A stretch of DNA of 64,000 nucleotides from Cryptomeria japonica (GCF_030272615.1 NC_081414.1:337694502-337758501); one strand, 5' to 3'; counted from the stretch's first letter, positions 12,801 to 24,214 are shown. The notes: generated by a model from the sequence alone, not told the origin. Numbers and translations are program-made.

Positions 12801-13967
12801 TTACATTGAGCAGCTTGATGGATTTTCATTAACAAATGATAAGGATATGGTTTGCAGACTAAGAAAAGCTTTATATGGATTGAAGCAAGCTCCCAGAGCT
12901 TGGTATGCTAGACTAGATAAACATCTTTTAAAGCTAGGATACACAAAAGGTAATGTTGACAATAATTTGTATTACAAAATTACCAATGATGACATTTTGG
13001 TTATTGAAGTATTTGTGGATGATATCATTTTTAGAGGAGAAGAAGAGCTATGCAAAGACTTTGCTAATAAGATGTAGGAAGAATTTGAAATTTTTATGAT
13101 TGGAGAGATAAAAAAAAATTTCTAGGTTTGCAAATTTCTCAAATAGATAAAGGTATATTCATTTGTCAAACAAAATACTTGAAGGAACTTTTGAAGAAAT
13201 TTGGAATGGAAAACTCCAAACTGGTAAGCACTCCTATGACTACAACTGATAAATTGACATCAAAGGATGATTCAGCTCCTATAAATCCGACAAGGTACAA
13301 ATCTATGATTGGAGGGTTACTGTATTTGACACAAACCAGACCTGATATAATGAATGCAGTATGTATTGTTTCAAGATTTCAAAGCAATCCTAAAGAAAAT
13401 CATGAAACTGTAGTAAAAAGGATTTTCTGGTACCTACAAAGCACAACAAATCTTAGTTTATGGTATCCTAAGGATAACAATTTTGAGTTATGTGCGTATA
13501 CAGATGCAAATTGGGCAGGAGATATGGATGACAGAAAGAGTACCACTAGCGGTGCATTCATTCTTGGCAGAAGATTAATTTCATGGATCAGCAAGAAGAA
13601 GACCTGCACATCATTATCTACAACAGAAGCAGAATATGTTGCAGTAGCACCTAATTGCACTCAAGTATTATGGATCAAGCAAATGTTGAAAAATATCAAG
13701 GTAAAATGCAAAGAATCGGTAATTATTTACTGTGATAACTCATCAACAATAGATATATCAAAGAATCCAGTATTTCACTCTAAAACAAAGCATGTTTCTA
13801 TTAAGTATAATTTTCTGAAAGAAAACGTTGAAGCAAATGAAGTGAGATTGGTTTATGTGAACACTAAAGAGAAAATAGCAGATATTTTTACAAAGCCTTT
13901 GCCTAAGGAAATATTTGAATATCTCAGAGAGAAACTTGGGGCAATCACCCCAACGGAAAAGACTTAA
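9823..13967 (+). pseudogene. C2 gag-pol polyprotein, frame-broken
   Basis: Domains in order: copia gag from 9823 (KLDGTNYGIWKIRIETHL) with a CCHC knuckle CFNCNKVGHIASWC; aspartic protease with DSGCSHHMTG near 10926; the integrase zinc region (H-H-C-x2-C) near 11290-11410; an integrase core with HTDLCGPT, LRSDQGEEF and the NGVVERKN glutamate; reverse transcriptase from 12502, with FVDDIIF as catalytic site; and copia RNase H (YTDANWAGD, TTEAEYVA, YCDNSS). In-frame stops occur at 11598-11600, 12117-12119 and 13075-13077. Frame changes lie at or next to A-runs at 11135-11141, 12505-12512 and 13110-13118. Copying of itself therefore needs either correction of those runs or help in trans. Confidence 0.85.
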
Positions 13968-14289
13968 ATGATGCAGATTGGCAACAAACTGACAGGGACT
14001 AATAGAAAAACCTTTTTCTGGCTTGATGAAGGAGAGCTACTACTCAGGGGGAGTAGTTAGTTGTATGTTATGTTTTGATTTTTAATTGCTTTGGCATTTG
14101 ATGTCAAAGGGGGAGAGATGTCTATGGAAAAACATTGTACTTTGAAGATGTATTTTGATTTTGGTTATATTGTTTCTATTTTTTGTACAAAACTTTGTGT
14201 TGATCTATTTAGGGGAGATTGTTGGCATTCTGTTTTGGCACTTAGATGTTTTTCCATCTAGTGTTGGCATCAATGTCAAAGGGGGAGAT
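13968..14289 (+). other. C2 3' untranslated region with repeated polypurine tracts
   Basis: Purine-rich boxes lie at about 14045 (CAGGGGGAGTAG), 14105 (CAAAGGGGGAGAGAT) and 14278 (CAAAGGGGGAGATT). The last one touches the 3' LTR and is the likely plus-strand primer. The two CAAAGGGGGAGA copies share upstream TTTGGCA/TTGGCAT and ATGT blocks and look duplicated. Confidence 0.7.
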
Positions 14290-15416
14290 TGTTGGTATTA
14301 TGGATGACTTCGTCATGTGTTGCATTGGTTTTGTCATTGATGTCAACACTTATCTTTCTGGAGGTCTGCATTGTTGATTTGGCACTCTGGTTATATTGGT
14401 TTGTTGATGAACTGGCACATTGTGGTCCCGGTATGGATATTGGCTTATGCACAGTTACCGGTATATGTTTCACCAGCAACTCAGGAAGTTGGTGATGACT
14501 TGTTATCATCTGGAGATCATTTGGTTATGTCGGAGACATGGATTGGATGTTTGCATTTGGTGTTTTTCATATTGGACTGATCGGGTTCACATATTTGCCT
14601 TAACCGGCAGATAGGTCCAAGTTATGATCCAACATAAGAAATCATGTTCCAGATCTGCATGACACATTTTGAAAATGGTTTATTGATTGGATAATGTGTA
14701 AATGTATTGAGGCTGACATATTGTATTGCCCCAAGACTTATTTTGTAATTGATTTAAATGTAATATCTTTTAAGAGCCAACCTAATGATTAGGTCTTAGG
14801 TTTAGTATAAATAATTGTAAGATCTTATTTGGAAGAAGAGTGTGTGTATGTGTTGAGATCATTGTGAAGAATGAAAAAATAAGCAAATCCTTGTGCAAAT
14901 CACACAAATATCATCTGAAGGTTGAAGGAAGGTTGTTAAAGGTCATGAAGGTGTTTGGTCCTCATGCGCAGAGCTTAAACCGCTACTGAATCCGACATTG
15001 AAGATGCTAAATTGAAGTAGTACATTGTTATTGGATCTAACCATCCAACTATGTAGTTAGTGTGACTCCTAATTTTGTGATTGAGCAATGAGCTCTAGGC
15101 AGTTGGCCTTTCTACATGTGCAAACCTCATTATTGTATTCACTTACTATCTGTAGTAGTATCATCTGATTGTGGGTAAGGTTTCCCACCATAGTTTTTCC
15201 CCTTATGGGGTTTCCACGTCAAAATCTTTGTGTCATGTGTTGTGGATGTTGTTTTGCTTTATGTTTCATGCATTAAGTTGTATTGGTAATACTATAACTA
15301 TTAATCTGTTTTACAAGCACTGAGTTTTAAGTTGGAATAATTTGTTTTGGGTTGTAATTTATTGACAACTGATTCACCCCGCCCCCCCTCTCAGTTGTCC
15401 TTCCCGGTTCCTAATA
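14290..15416 (+). repeat. C2 3' LTR
   Basis: It matches the 5' LTR throughout and ends CCTAATA where the 5' copy ends TCTAACA. Confidence 0.9.
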
Positions 15417-15472
15417 GTTTCAACACTTAGTCATTCTTCATGAGTGTTGCCATCAATGCCAAAGGGGGAGAT
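15417..15472 (+). other. End of C1 internal region with polypurine tract
   Basis: This is the C1 sequence that resumes after C2. It ends in CAAAGGGGGAGAT immediately before the C1 3' LTR. Confidence 0.75.
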
Positions 15473-16403
15473 TGTTGGCAATTGACACTCATCTGGTGAA
15501 TTTTAGTGCATGGGTAATGGTTTAGGGTTGTCATTGATGGAAACTCTCCTTGGAAATCCTATCCGGTAGTCATAGTTTTTGGTAACCGGTGGAGAAAGTG
15601 ATCCGGTAATCTGTCTCTAGTATCTTAGGACAACAAAGCATCTTTTGGTCTGGAAGCGTCACGGTGATTGCGGTGGTGAGATTCATGCATGGGCTGATAA
15701 GGGCGACTTGTAGAAGTTATTTTAACATCATTTGATGGATCCACATATGTTTTGGTGATCCAATCTAAGTCAACACCCGATTACACATTACATTGCATAT
15801 TGTGTTGGCCGACTTGATGAATGTTTTATTTTGTGGTTGTAGATATATAAAACCGGTGTAGAAGATATTTTTGGGTGATGTAATGAGCGAGTTGTGATCA
15901 AGAAACCATTTTGGCACAATTTCACATGCGCATTCTTGATCCGGTAGCTGACTGAGAAGCAGAACAAAGCAGAGTTGCAGAGGTGTTACAGTCAGACTTA
16001 TTGCACTTAACCAAAACTCATCTAGGCATAGTTTGATGCTATTTTGGAGTTCATTCATTGTAGTTATCTTTGTAATTGATCTATAAGTTGGTGAGACTTC
16101 CATATCTTAATTGAACCTTTGGTTCTAGGTAGTGTGCCTGAATGAATGTGCATTACCCTTATGTAATATTTATGTACTCTTGATCATAAAATATGAATAT
16201 TGTGGGTTCCAATCCCACCGTGGTTTTTCCCTTTCCGGGTTTCCATGTAAAAATCTCGATGTTATGATTTTGGGGTTGATTATCTAATGTTTCTACATTT
16301 TACTTTCTTACATTTTCTTCTGGTGGTCTGAGAATAAGTTTGAACAATTATTTACCAGTAGAACACTAATTCACCCCCATCTCAGTGTTCCTTGATTCCA
16401 ACA
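15473..16403 (+). repeat. C1 3' LTR
   Basis: It starts TGTTGGCAATTGACACTC, ends GATTCCAACA, and is collinear with 2654-3589. Confidence 0.87.
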
Positions 16404-16962
16404 CTTTTGTGTTAGTATGTGTAGGAGAGTTTATAGGGACTCTAATTCCTTGTTCAAATTTTCCAAGTCCTTGTCCTCTAAAACCTTGTTTTGATATTAT
16501 GTTAAAGTCACTCCTATCTCTTAATTGGAAGGGAGGAGGAACATTAAAATAAATTTCTTTGAAATTTGTAGTGTAAGTGTGTTTAGAAGGAACAAAGGGA
16601 CAAGTAAATGAAGAAGGAATATCTAATGGAGGATTTTCCTTTCTATCATCATGCATATCCTCTTTGGTAGATTGGGAAGGAAGATCCTTATCGTCTAGGG
16701 CCTCATCTTTGCTTACTGTTATGTTGGGAGATAGATGATGAATAAAATGCATAACATCATCTTCTCTATAAATATTTTGATGACTAAGATAGGCTCTAGG
16801 AAAATGAGGAGGATCTAGAGAGATTGAAACACCAATATTTTGATCATGCCCCTTTTGCGCTAGGGTATGTTCATGAGAAGAAGATGGTGTCATGTTGCTC
16901 TTCAATGCTTGCTCTCCATTAGAGAGATCATTGATAGGAGTATTAGTGTGTTCTTTATTCAC
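16404..16962 (-). pseudogene. Element D: gag-like polyprotein fragment, N-terminal part
   Basis: The minus-strand frame continues the fragment at 2107-2653 once C1 is removed. It carries GFRGQGLGKFEQGI, a glycine-rich G-patch-like motif found in many plant Ty3/gypsy polyproteins, preceded by a proline-rich linker. I see no capsid signature in what remains. Product and lineage are inferred from the motif and from the knuckles in the other half. Confidence 0.5.
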
Positions 16963-18224
16963 ACTAGATACCCTAGGAGAGGTACAAGTATTAGGTTTTC
17001 CATTAACATCTCTAAGATTGGGATCTACAAAAGCTTTAATGTGATCTATATATGCAATGCTTTTTCCTTAAAACATCACAATAAAACAACATGCACTATA
17101 ACTGAAAGCTTTGAGATATAATTTATTAAAAGGAAGAAATTTGGAAATTCTAAAACTACAATATGCCAAAGTGTTAGGGATGAAAAAAAGCAACGTGAAA
17201 TGAAAAAATTCATTATTCAACACATGATTATCATAAATATAAGTGAAAAGCAAAGTAATCATATGTGAAATGGCAAATAAATCATATCTATTAAGTGACA
17301 TTATTATTATTTTTAAATTAGATCTAAAATTAATTTGAAAAATGAAGCAACCCACAAATCAAATTAACTAAAATAAATTAGGGTTTTGTGAATTAAACCT
17401 CTAAATTTATGTAACTTGATTAAAATTAGATCTATAAATTTGAATTTGAGATTTAAAATGTTTCTAAATCAGATCTGAAACAATTAATTCAAATTAGACA
17501 ACCCACAAGCTCAATTTTAGAATTAAAAATTAGGGTTTTTGTGAAATTAAACTCTGAATTTTTGAAATTCAATTGGAAATTAAACTTGTAAATGAAAATT
17601 TGAATTCTAAATTGCATAAACATGCAAATTTGATAACATAAATCAAAATTAAAGGTGTAAGATGTAGGGTTCACCAAAATGTAGAGGGCGAAAAATATAA
17701 GGGTTTCCACGACAAGAATGATGAAAACTTCTAATATTTTACTTGAGGACCTTTACATTAGGGAAAGATAGAAAGTTGATAGATCTAAACCTAAGAGGTC
17801 AAAATGTTGATCAGATTCTAGGGATCTAGTATGAGCCTCTTCTTTCCCTTGAGTCAAAATGACTTATTAAAGATGCTAAAATTAGGGCAAATGGGCTAAA
17901 ATTGGGGTAATTATGGGCAAACAATGAGCTATATGTCCCCACGCACCTCATATACCCCGCGCACATACAAACCTATTGCGCAACCATGCGTCGTGCAGAC
18001 AGAGGAGGAAAGGAAAGAAATCGCAGAAGGAGAGCCAAAGATCGCTATTGCACGTCGTACATCGTACACCCGCAGGCCGTACACCATACCACAGACATCG
18101 TAAGCCATACATAGTACGACGAGAGCTGAAAGGGAAATGTTGACAGTTGGAAGGAGAAAGTGGTAGGTACAAGAAAGTTTAAAAAAAACTATAAAAGCAG
18201 ATTAAGGAAATTAATCGGGGATCA
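16963..18224. other. Non-coding stretch between D and E
   Basis: 17340-17600 is very AT-rich and contains a diverged duplication: ACCCACAA and ATTAGGGTTTT blocks recur about 160 bp apart. 17940-18170 is richer in GC and repeats GTAC-containing words, with CGTCGTAC at 18053 and its complement GTACGACG at 18114. The boundary between elements D and E should lie here, but I cannot find LTR ends. Confidence 0.45.
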
Positions 18225-19525
18225 ATGGACACAAACAGGAATAAGGCGGATTGGAGAAAACAGTTGCAACCGTTAGAGGACAAGTTACAAGGAGGGCAAA
18301 GAACATCGAAATCTAGTAAGGACATAGGCAAGTGAGTTTTGCCATCTGGTGTGCGTATTGCAGGCAGCCTCAGGATTAGTAGCACTCAGAAAAGCAAGAA
18401 GCATCTTCCAAAAACCTAGTCGACAAAGGACAAGGAAGAGGTAATAGCGGACAATATTGTGTTTGAGGGTCTTAATGGAATAGACTGCAGAAATTGGTGG
18501 GCGAAGACACCTCACGAAGATCCAATAAAGAAAAATCTTCGCTAGGCACAAGTACATTGGGCTGTCCAAATGCCAGTTTTTTGCATAAAAGATTTTGAGG
18601 TAGTTTTTCGTGCCATGATTGGCACCTATGATAGACACCACCACCAGTCTGTATTTGACTACCAGCACCAACGGATAACTGTTTCCTTCACAACAAGTGA
18701 GTTCAGAAGGGTGTTTGGCATAACTGGGATGAAAGGAAAAAAAATTGATACTTCATAGAAAATCACTCCAGACAACCATGCCACCTTGCTACAGTTGATG
18801 TTGCGAGATAACCTCACACAAGCAGAAAAAGATAGCCTCAAAAGTGCTGGTAAGAGTAGGGGGGTCAAGAAAACATTTTTAGCAAAGGGAGTATGGTGAT
18901 GCTTGTTGTTCGTAGTAAAGAGTCGCCTTACAAGTGCCAGCCGCGCATCTGATATAGCTATCGCACAAATTGTGTTGATGAATGGGTTGCACAATGGAGT
19001 GGTGTATGATTGAGCATCACTGCTAGCGAATAGGATGGACAAATTCATGACCCTCCAGTATAAGAAATTTTACATGCCACATCATGCCATTGGGTTATTT
19101 CTTGATGCAGTCTGCACGTAGATCACCACTGGCTCAGCCATTGGAGCCATAGGGTCGTGTTGCACCTGACTAGCCGCCTATATTTTACTAGTCATATTTG
19201 GATGTCTTGGCACATGGCATTGAGGCACGTTTGGACACTAAAGAAGTCCGCCATGTCAGAAACGGAGTCTAGGATAGAAGAGTCTGACGCAGAGGAGGAG
19301 GATGTTGATAGCAGCGGGGAGGAATCCGTAGACACCTCCCAAGTGAGCGGAGGGAGTTTCCAATTGGCAGGAAGAAGGGGCGACCAATTGCCAGAAGAGG
19401 AGGTAATGGAGTCAATGGGCATCGAAGGGTCCGCACCAGCCAGTACTGCTCTAGCATCGCACTTGACTTGGGTCCAGTTTACACCAACACACCTACCGGA
19501 GACTTGTCAGTCGGCGGTGCCACGG
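18225..19525 (+). pseudogene. Element E extra ORF, first part, broken
   Basis: Read from an ATG at 18225, with several stops. 18570-18755 encodes VSFTTSEFRRVFGITG. Later, around 19015-19110, it encodes a helix with ANRMDKF and KKFYMPHHAIGLFLDA. These resemble in pattern the N-terminal part of the element A second ORF (LSEEAISEAFHLPEH, then RATKSFHMSSYVIYALI). An acidic, serine-rich segment (SDAEEEDVDSSGEES) follows. The ORF is cut at 19525 by solo LTR X and continues at 23100. Enzymatic motifs are not seen. Confidence 0.45.
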
Positions 19526-19837
19526 TGTTGGTTGAAAATTTTGTACACTTGGGGAAATATACAAAATTTTGGTTTCAACCATAGCACACGAGTAAAAACT
19601 CTCCTAATTAAGGGAAGGCTCCCCCTATCTAACTACAACTTGGAAAATAAAATGGGATGGGACAACAATCTTTCTTCTTTCTTCAAGAAAGACAATATCA
19701 TTTCTCTTCACAGAAAAGTATAGCGATTGAATATGAACAACAGTAACTACTTTCAAGTGAAATGAGAGAAAGGAAATGAAATTTCCTGAAAGCGCAAAGA
19801 CTTCCGTCACTTCCTTCGGGATGGGACAGCAATATCA

Positions 19838-20256
19838 AGCTCAAAGAGTTGACTATTGAAAGTCCTATCTACCCTTTGCTATAGTAAATTTTACAACGAA
19901 TAAAAGACAATAGCTCAAAGACTGGAATAATTTATTCTTTTAACACAAAGACAAGAACTAATGCAAGCTCAAAGACTTGCTGCTATTTCTTATCAAACAG
20001 TAATTTTTCCTCAAGAATAGACGCAAGCTCAAAGACTTGCTGCTCCTTCTAGAGATTTTCCTATTTTAATTAATCTTCTCTACTTGCAGCTCAAAGACTC
20101 CAAATCAGATTGGACTAAGCTCCTTTAGGAACACTTTGCATAGAAGAAATAAAAAGATTCAAACTCAAACATGTAGCTCAAAGACTCAAAACTTGAGTAA
20201 TCCTTCTTTCTTATTCTTCAAAACCTTCAATTCACGTACATAAGCTCAAAGACTTC
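19838..20256 (+). repeat. Seven copies of an AGCTCAAAGACT box
   Basis: Copies lie at about 19838, 19912, 19967, 20027, 20088, 20176 and 20244, mostly 55-75 bp apart. Sequences between them are poorly conserved. Confidence 0.8.
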
Positions 20257-22139
20257 TTGTTGTAAATTTGGCAGAGTTTTTGCTTGCTTTTCCAAAATAT
20301 AAAAATTACAATAGACTCCTCCAGTATTTATAGAAGAGGAGCCTTGAGAAAAAGGTGGGAGGATCCTAACTAACTTGAGAGATTCTCTCAACCACCAAGA
20401 CTCATTCAATAAATAACTGAGACTTCATTAACTAACTAAGAGTTACTCTAACTAACTAAGACTTATTCCAACTACAGTCCTAATCGGACACAACTTGTAG
20501 TTGTCTTACATGTAATTACAAAAATGCAAGTAATGTGTAACTTGCGTTTTACAAAAATACTTTTACATGTAACTAGTCAAAACGAAATTACAAATGCATA
20601 ACTAAAATTATTCCATGTGTCTAAAGACACGACTCTAACTGCATCATCCTTTGTCTGTGATGATCTTCATGTCGCTTCAGGATGCTAGAACTTGAAGTAT
20701 TATAGATTGGTAAAGACATCTTGAATCGGAACGGGAACTTGTATCCTTGTCTTCTTGCTTGGGGTAGTACTAGCTTTTCAAGAGGGAACGGGCTGCCTTC
20801 CTCTTTTCATGTCATGACCATCTTTGTCTTGAAAGCATTCTATGCTCTCAACCATGAATTGTTGTTGTATCTCTTCTTTGTATCATCCTTCTTTCTTGAA
20901 ATATTCTTACAAAATAAGGCCCATCCCTTAATCCATTGATTTGGTAGATCGTGTGTGCAAACCAGACTGATAAGGGAAGAGAGAAATTGATGCAAAAATG
21001 GGCTCACAAGTGAATTTCGGGTTTTGGAAGTTGCATTACATGTGTGGGATAATCAAGAGCATTAACTTGCAATTGTGGGGACAAACATGCAACTTCATAT
21101 GTGTAATGGGTAACTACAAGTTTACACTTGTAATTGGAACTTTAAAACTCATTTTCAAGTGTTTTTTGAGTGCATTTTGGACCAATTTCGGGTTCTGGAT
21201 GGCTGACTGCAGGTAGACTTTAAATGGGGAAAACGAATGAATGTGTGAAATGAGTGGATGAAATGGTATGTACGAATGAGGGAATTGGAAGCGGATAGGT
21301 AAAAATGAATTTCAAGAAGATCACTTGGAACTTTGCCAATGCAAAAATGGGAAGAACTTTCAACTTGCAACCCGGATTTCAAAAAACCCCATTTTGAAAG
21401 GATGGGTATTTCTCATCTTTGCAACTTGGAATTTCAACAAAAGATGGTTAAATTTTTTATCCGTAAGGGAAGAACAATGATTTTCATCCAACTTGTAATT
21501 GGAATTTAAAATCCCGAATACAAGTAAAGAGGGAAAATGGGGAAGAACAATGCAATTCTAAAATTGCTTTACAAAAGGGAAAATCTCTCTCACAAAATCT
21601 TATTTTTGGGGAAGAACCAACCATTTACAAATTTACAACTACAAAGGAAAAAACAAGAAAACAAGAAAAAAGAAACAAGAAGAAAATAAATCTTACCTTG
21701 CTCCAATGTGAAAATGCCTCTCCAAAAGATAATCAATCTTTGAAATAAAGAAGAATATCTCTTAAAAAGAAATTAACCGTATTCCAAAACCCTAGCCACG
21801 TTTTTGAAAAAATGCCCAAAACTGAAAAACGTGGCAGCAAATGCATGAGAAATGGCATGGAAAATGGCCAAGACTCTTTCTAACCTCAATACCTTAGCAT
21901 ACCAAGCCAAAACGATTCATAACATTGCTGATTCGTGGCATTTTTAATGAAGAAAAACGTGGTTTTTTGGCAAAAATGTGTTTGTTGTTATAAAGCTAAA
22001 AACCAACAATCTTAACCTCCATATGGTGTGAAAGGTGTTTGAAAATGCATAAGAATAGGGAGGAATCCAAAACGCCTTCTATCTCCCAAAAAATCTCCAC
22101 AAAAATTTGCTAAAAATCCTCATAAAACATGTTTTTCCT

Positions 22140-22535
22140 TGCAATTCGGGTTTTTTGGAACAAATAGCAAGTTTAAAATGTATGAAACAATCAAAATCGA
22201 GTTTTTTGGAGGATATGACAAGTTTAAAATTTCACTTTTTCAACATGTTAGGCAAAATCAGGATTTTTTGGCCAAATAGCAAGTTTAAAATGTCAAAAAT
22301 GCACTTTATGAGCAAAATCGGGTTTTTTGGACCAAAGTGCAAGTTTTAAATTGTCACTTTTTCACTTACAAGGCAAAATCGGGATTTTTAAGACAAATAG
22401 CAAGTTTAAAATTCACTTTTTCACTTACCAAGCCAAAATCGAGATTTTTTGGACAAATGACAAGTTTAAAAATTGTCAAAATGCACTTGCAAGGCAAAAT
22501 CGGGTTTTTTGGAGCAAACTGCAAGTTTTAAATAC
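22140..22535 (+). repeat. Tandem repeat, 60-bp period, about seven units
   Basis: Each unit has a CGGGTTTTTTGGA-like box, then GCAAGTTTAAAAT, then TTGTCAC/CACTT and GGCAAAATCG. The boxes recur every 60 bp from about 22147 to 22501. Because 60 is divisible by three, repeated-peptide ORFs appear in several frames; I regard these as chance. Confidence 0.85.
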
Positions 22536-23099
22536 TTGTAAATGGGAAATAAAATCCCTACAACAAGTTATACTTGCTTGCACATATGTAATGGGGATTT
22601 AAAATCCCTATTACATGCAAAAACCATTAAAGTAGGGGTTTTTTGACCAAACTGCAAGTTTACTTGTAATTGAGTCAAAAAATCCCTATTTTAACTAAAA
22701 AAGACCAAAAAACAATAAAAAAATATAAAAACAACAAATGGGAAATTTAAAACAAATTACAAGTAACATCTTTTAAATAAAAGTGCACATGTAATAAGTC
22801 AAAAATTCCCCTGCAAAGACCAAAACAATGAATATCATTAAAACTTGCAGTTTGAAGAAAATTCTCCACCTGCAGTCGGGATTTTAAAACCCGATTGAAG
22901 GAAAGACATAGCAAACGAACCCAGAATTTGACGAAATTCGAAACGTAGTTCAAGGATGGACTGAGGATTAAGCCAGTCTAAGGATTAGTCAAAATTTTGC
23001 CTCGGGAAGCGTTCCATAGAGTAAAAAAATTTATTTTTTCACAAAAATTTCATGTAATGGTCCTTCATTTTTGAAAACAAAAATGAGGACAACACACGG

Positions 23100-24214
23100 T
23101 CATTCAGGACAGTCAGCATAGTCACCATGGTGCCAATACCTAGCTTTGGGTAGCCTTGAGTGACGATCGCTATGACACCACCAATAGTCGAGACCACAAC
23201 AGAGATCGACTCTGGGGTGGCCTCAATTCAGCAGGATGGGTCGAGTATCATAGCGGGTGTGGGGGCCTCCATGGAGCAGGATGTGTCGGGTGTGCCAGGT
23301 TATATGCAGGAGGTAATGATGGAAGTAGGTGCTCTCCAGGATGACCTCAGTGCCTGGTTGAGCCGCTACCAGCTCACACACGTGGCACCTATAGGGGAGG
23401 TCACTCTATCTCCAGGCAGGGAGATGCATTCTCTAGATATCATTGATCTCGAGGAAGGGAGTTCTCCCAATAGTAGGGCACTTCAGAGGGATTCTTCACC
23501 CCCGGCAGATGTAGTAACCAATCCATATAGAGAGGAGGGGGTGCCTGTGGGAGTGCAGTGGCTTGTGACATCTACGAGACTCCAGGAGGATGTCGTCGTG
23601 GTCAAGCGAACGGAGAGGTTGTTGACTTTTGTTCGCACCAGATGCAGAAAAGAGTTTGTGAGGTGTTTTGAGTCTGTTGGGTGGCCTGAGACAGAGAACC
23701 TGGGGATGCTGGAGGCTAGGCGCCTCACCGAGGGGGTTGGTGAGACCCGGATGCAGACCTTATTGAGAGAGGTGGAGAAGGCTATCTTGAGCTCCGGAGG
23801 ACACGGCATATGGCATCCACAACTGAGGCCTTACGTGTAGTAGCAACAGTGGCTCGAGAGGAGGTGGCTGCTAGGTTTCAAGAGGTTGAGGCTACAGTGG
23901 CACAGACTCAGACAACAATGGACATTCTGGTAGCAGATAAGTCTGCCTTGGTTATGCAGCTAGAAGAGGAGAGAGCATCCAGAGATCTGTTAGAGACTCA
24001 ATTGGTTAGTGCACTAGAGAGCATTGACAAGAAGGATAAGGAGGTGTTGGACGCAGCCTATATGGTTAAGACTGCAATGGAGAGGCAGATGGTGACAGAA
24101 TGAGATTTGAAGAGGAGGACTGAGCAGGTATACGAGCTGCGTGGGCAATTGGCTTCCACCACTACACCACCACCGACGCCTTCTTCATCAGGGACACCCT
24201 CTGCACTCCCTTAG
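23100..24214 (+). pseudogene. Element E extra ORF, second part
   Basis: This continues the ORF interrupted by X. 23160-23840 encodes a mixed segment with acidic Ser/Pro-rich stretches and RLLTFVRTRCRKEFVRCFESVGW. A frame change follows. 23810-24103 encodes a strong coiled coil (EEVAARFQEVEATVAQTQTT, EEERASRDLLETQLVSALES), with a Pro/Thr-rich end and a stop at about 24212. It lies directly before the polypurine tract and 3' LTR of E, the same place as the second ORF of element A. Confidence 0.5.

Larger units (their letters stand above)
8656..15416 (+). mobile_element. Element C2: Ty1/copia LTR retrotransposon nested in C1
   Basis: The LTRs are 8656-9765 and 14290-15416, both starting TGTTGGTATTATGGATG. 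The initiator-Met primer binding site is at 9768-9780, and the polypurine tract CAAAGGGGGAGAT lies just before the right LTR. The flanks GTTTA (8651-8655) and GTTTC (15417-15421) share four of five bases. Gag, protease, integrase, reverse transcriptase and RNase H appear in copia order, on several frames. The element interrupts C1 just after the C1 extra ORF. Confidence 0.9.
2654..16403 (+). mobile_element. Element C1: pol-less copia-type LTR retrotransposon, interrupted by C2
   Basis: The LTRs are 2654-3589 and 15473-16403, both starting TGTTGGCAATTGACACTC; the right copy ends CCAACA. An initiator-Met-type primer binding site follows the left LTR at 3592, and an AAAGGGGGAGA polypurine tract precedes the right LTR. 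The flanks CTTCT (2649-2653) and CTTTT (16404-16408) form a 4/5 target duplication. The internal part codes a gag fragment with zinc knuckles and a long extra ORF, but I find no protease, integrase or reverse transcriptase. Mobilisation must have depended on enzymes from another element. C2 is nested inside, at 8656-15416. Confidence 0.8.
19526..23094 (+). mobile_element. Element X: solo LTR of 3.57 kb
   Basis: It begins TGTTGG and ends ACAACA, giving TG..CA ends with a TGTTG/CAACA inverted terminus. The flanks are an exact 5-bp duplication: CACGG at 19521-19525 and at 23095-23099. It has no internal coding region, no primer binding site and no second LTR copy. That is what recombination between the two LTRs of an element leaves behind. 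The orientation is not certain. It contains a repeated AGCTCAAAGACTT box near the left end, a 60-bp tandem repeat on the right, and a hairpin near each end. Confidence 0.75.

Noticed and set aside
22107-22602. Short ORFs with a repeated SKF/GFF peptide pattern
   Set aside because: They are translations of a 60-bp DNA repeat; they occur in more than one frame and no codon bias or start context supports them.
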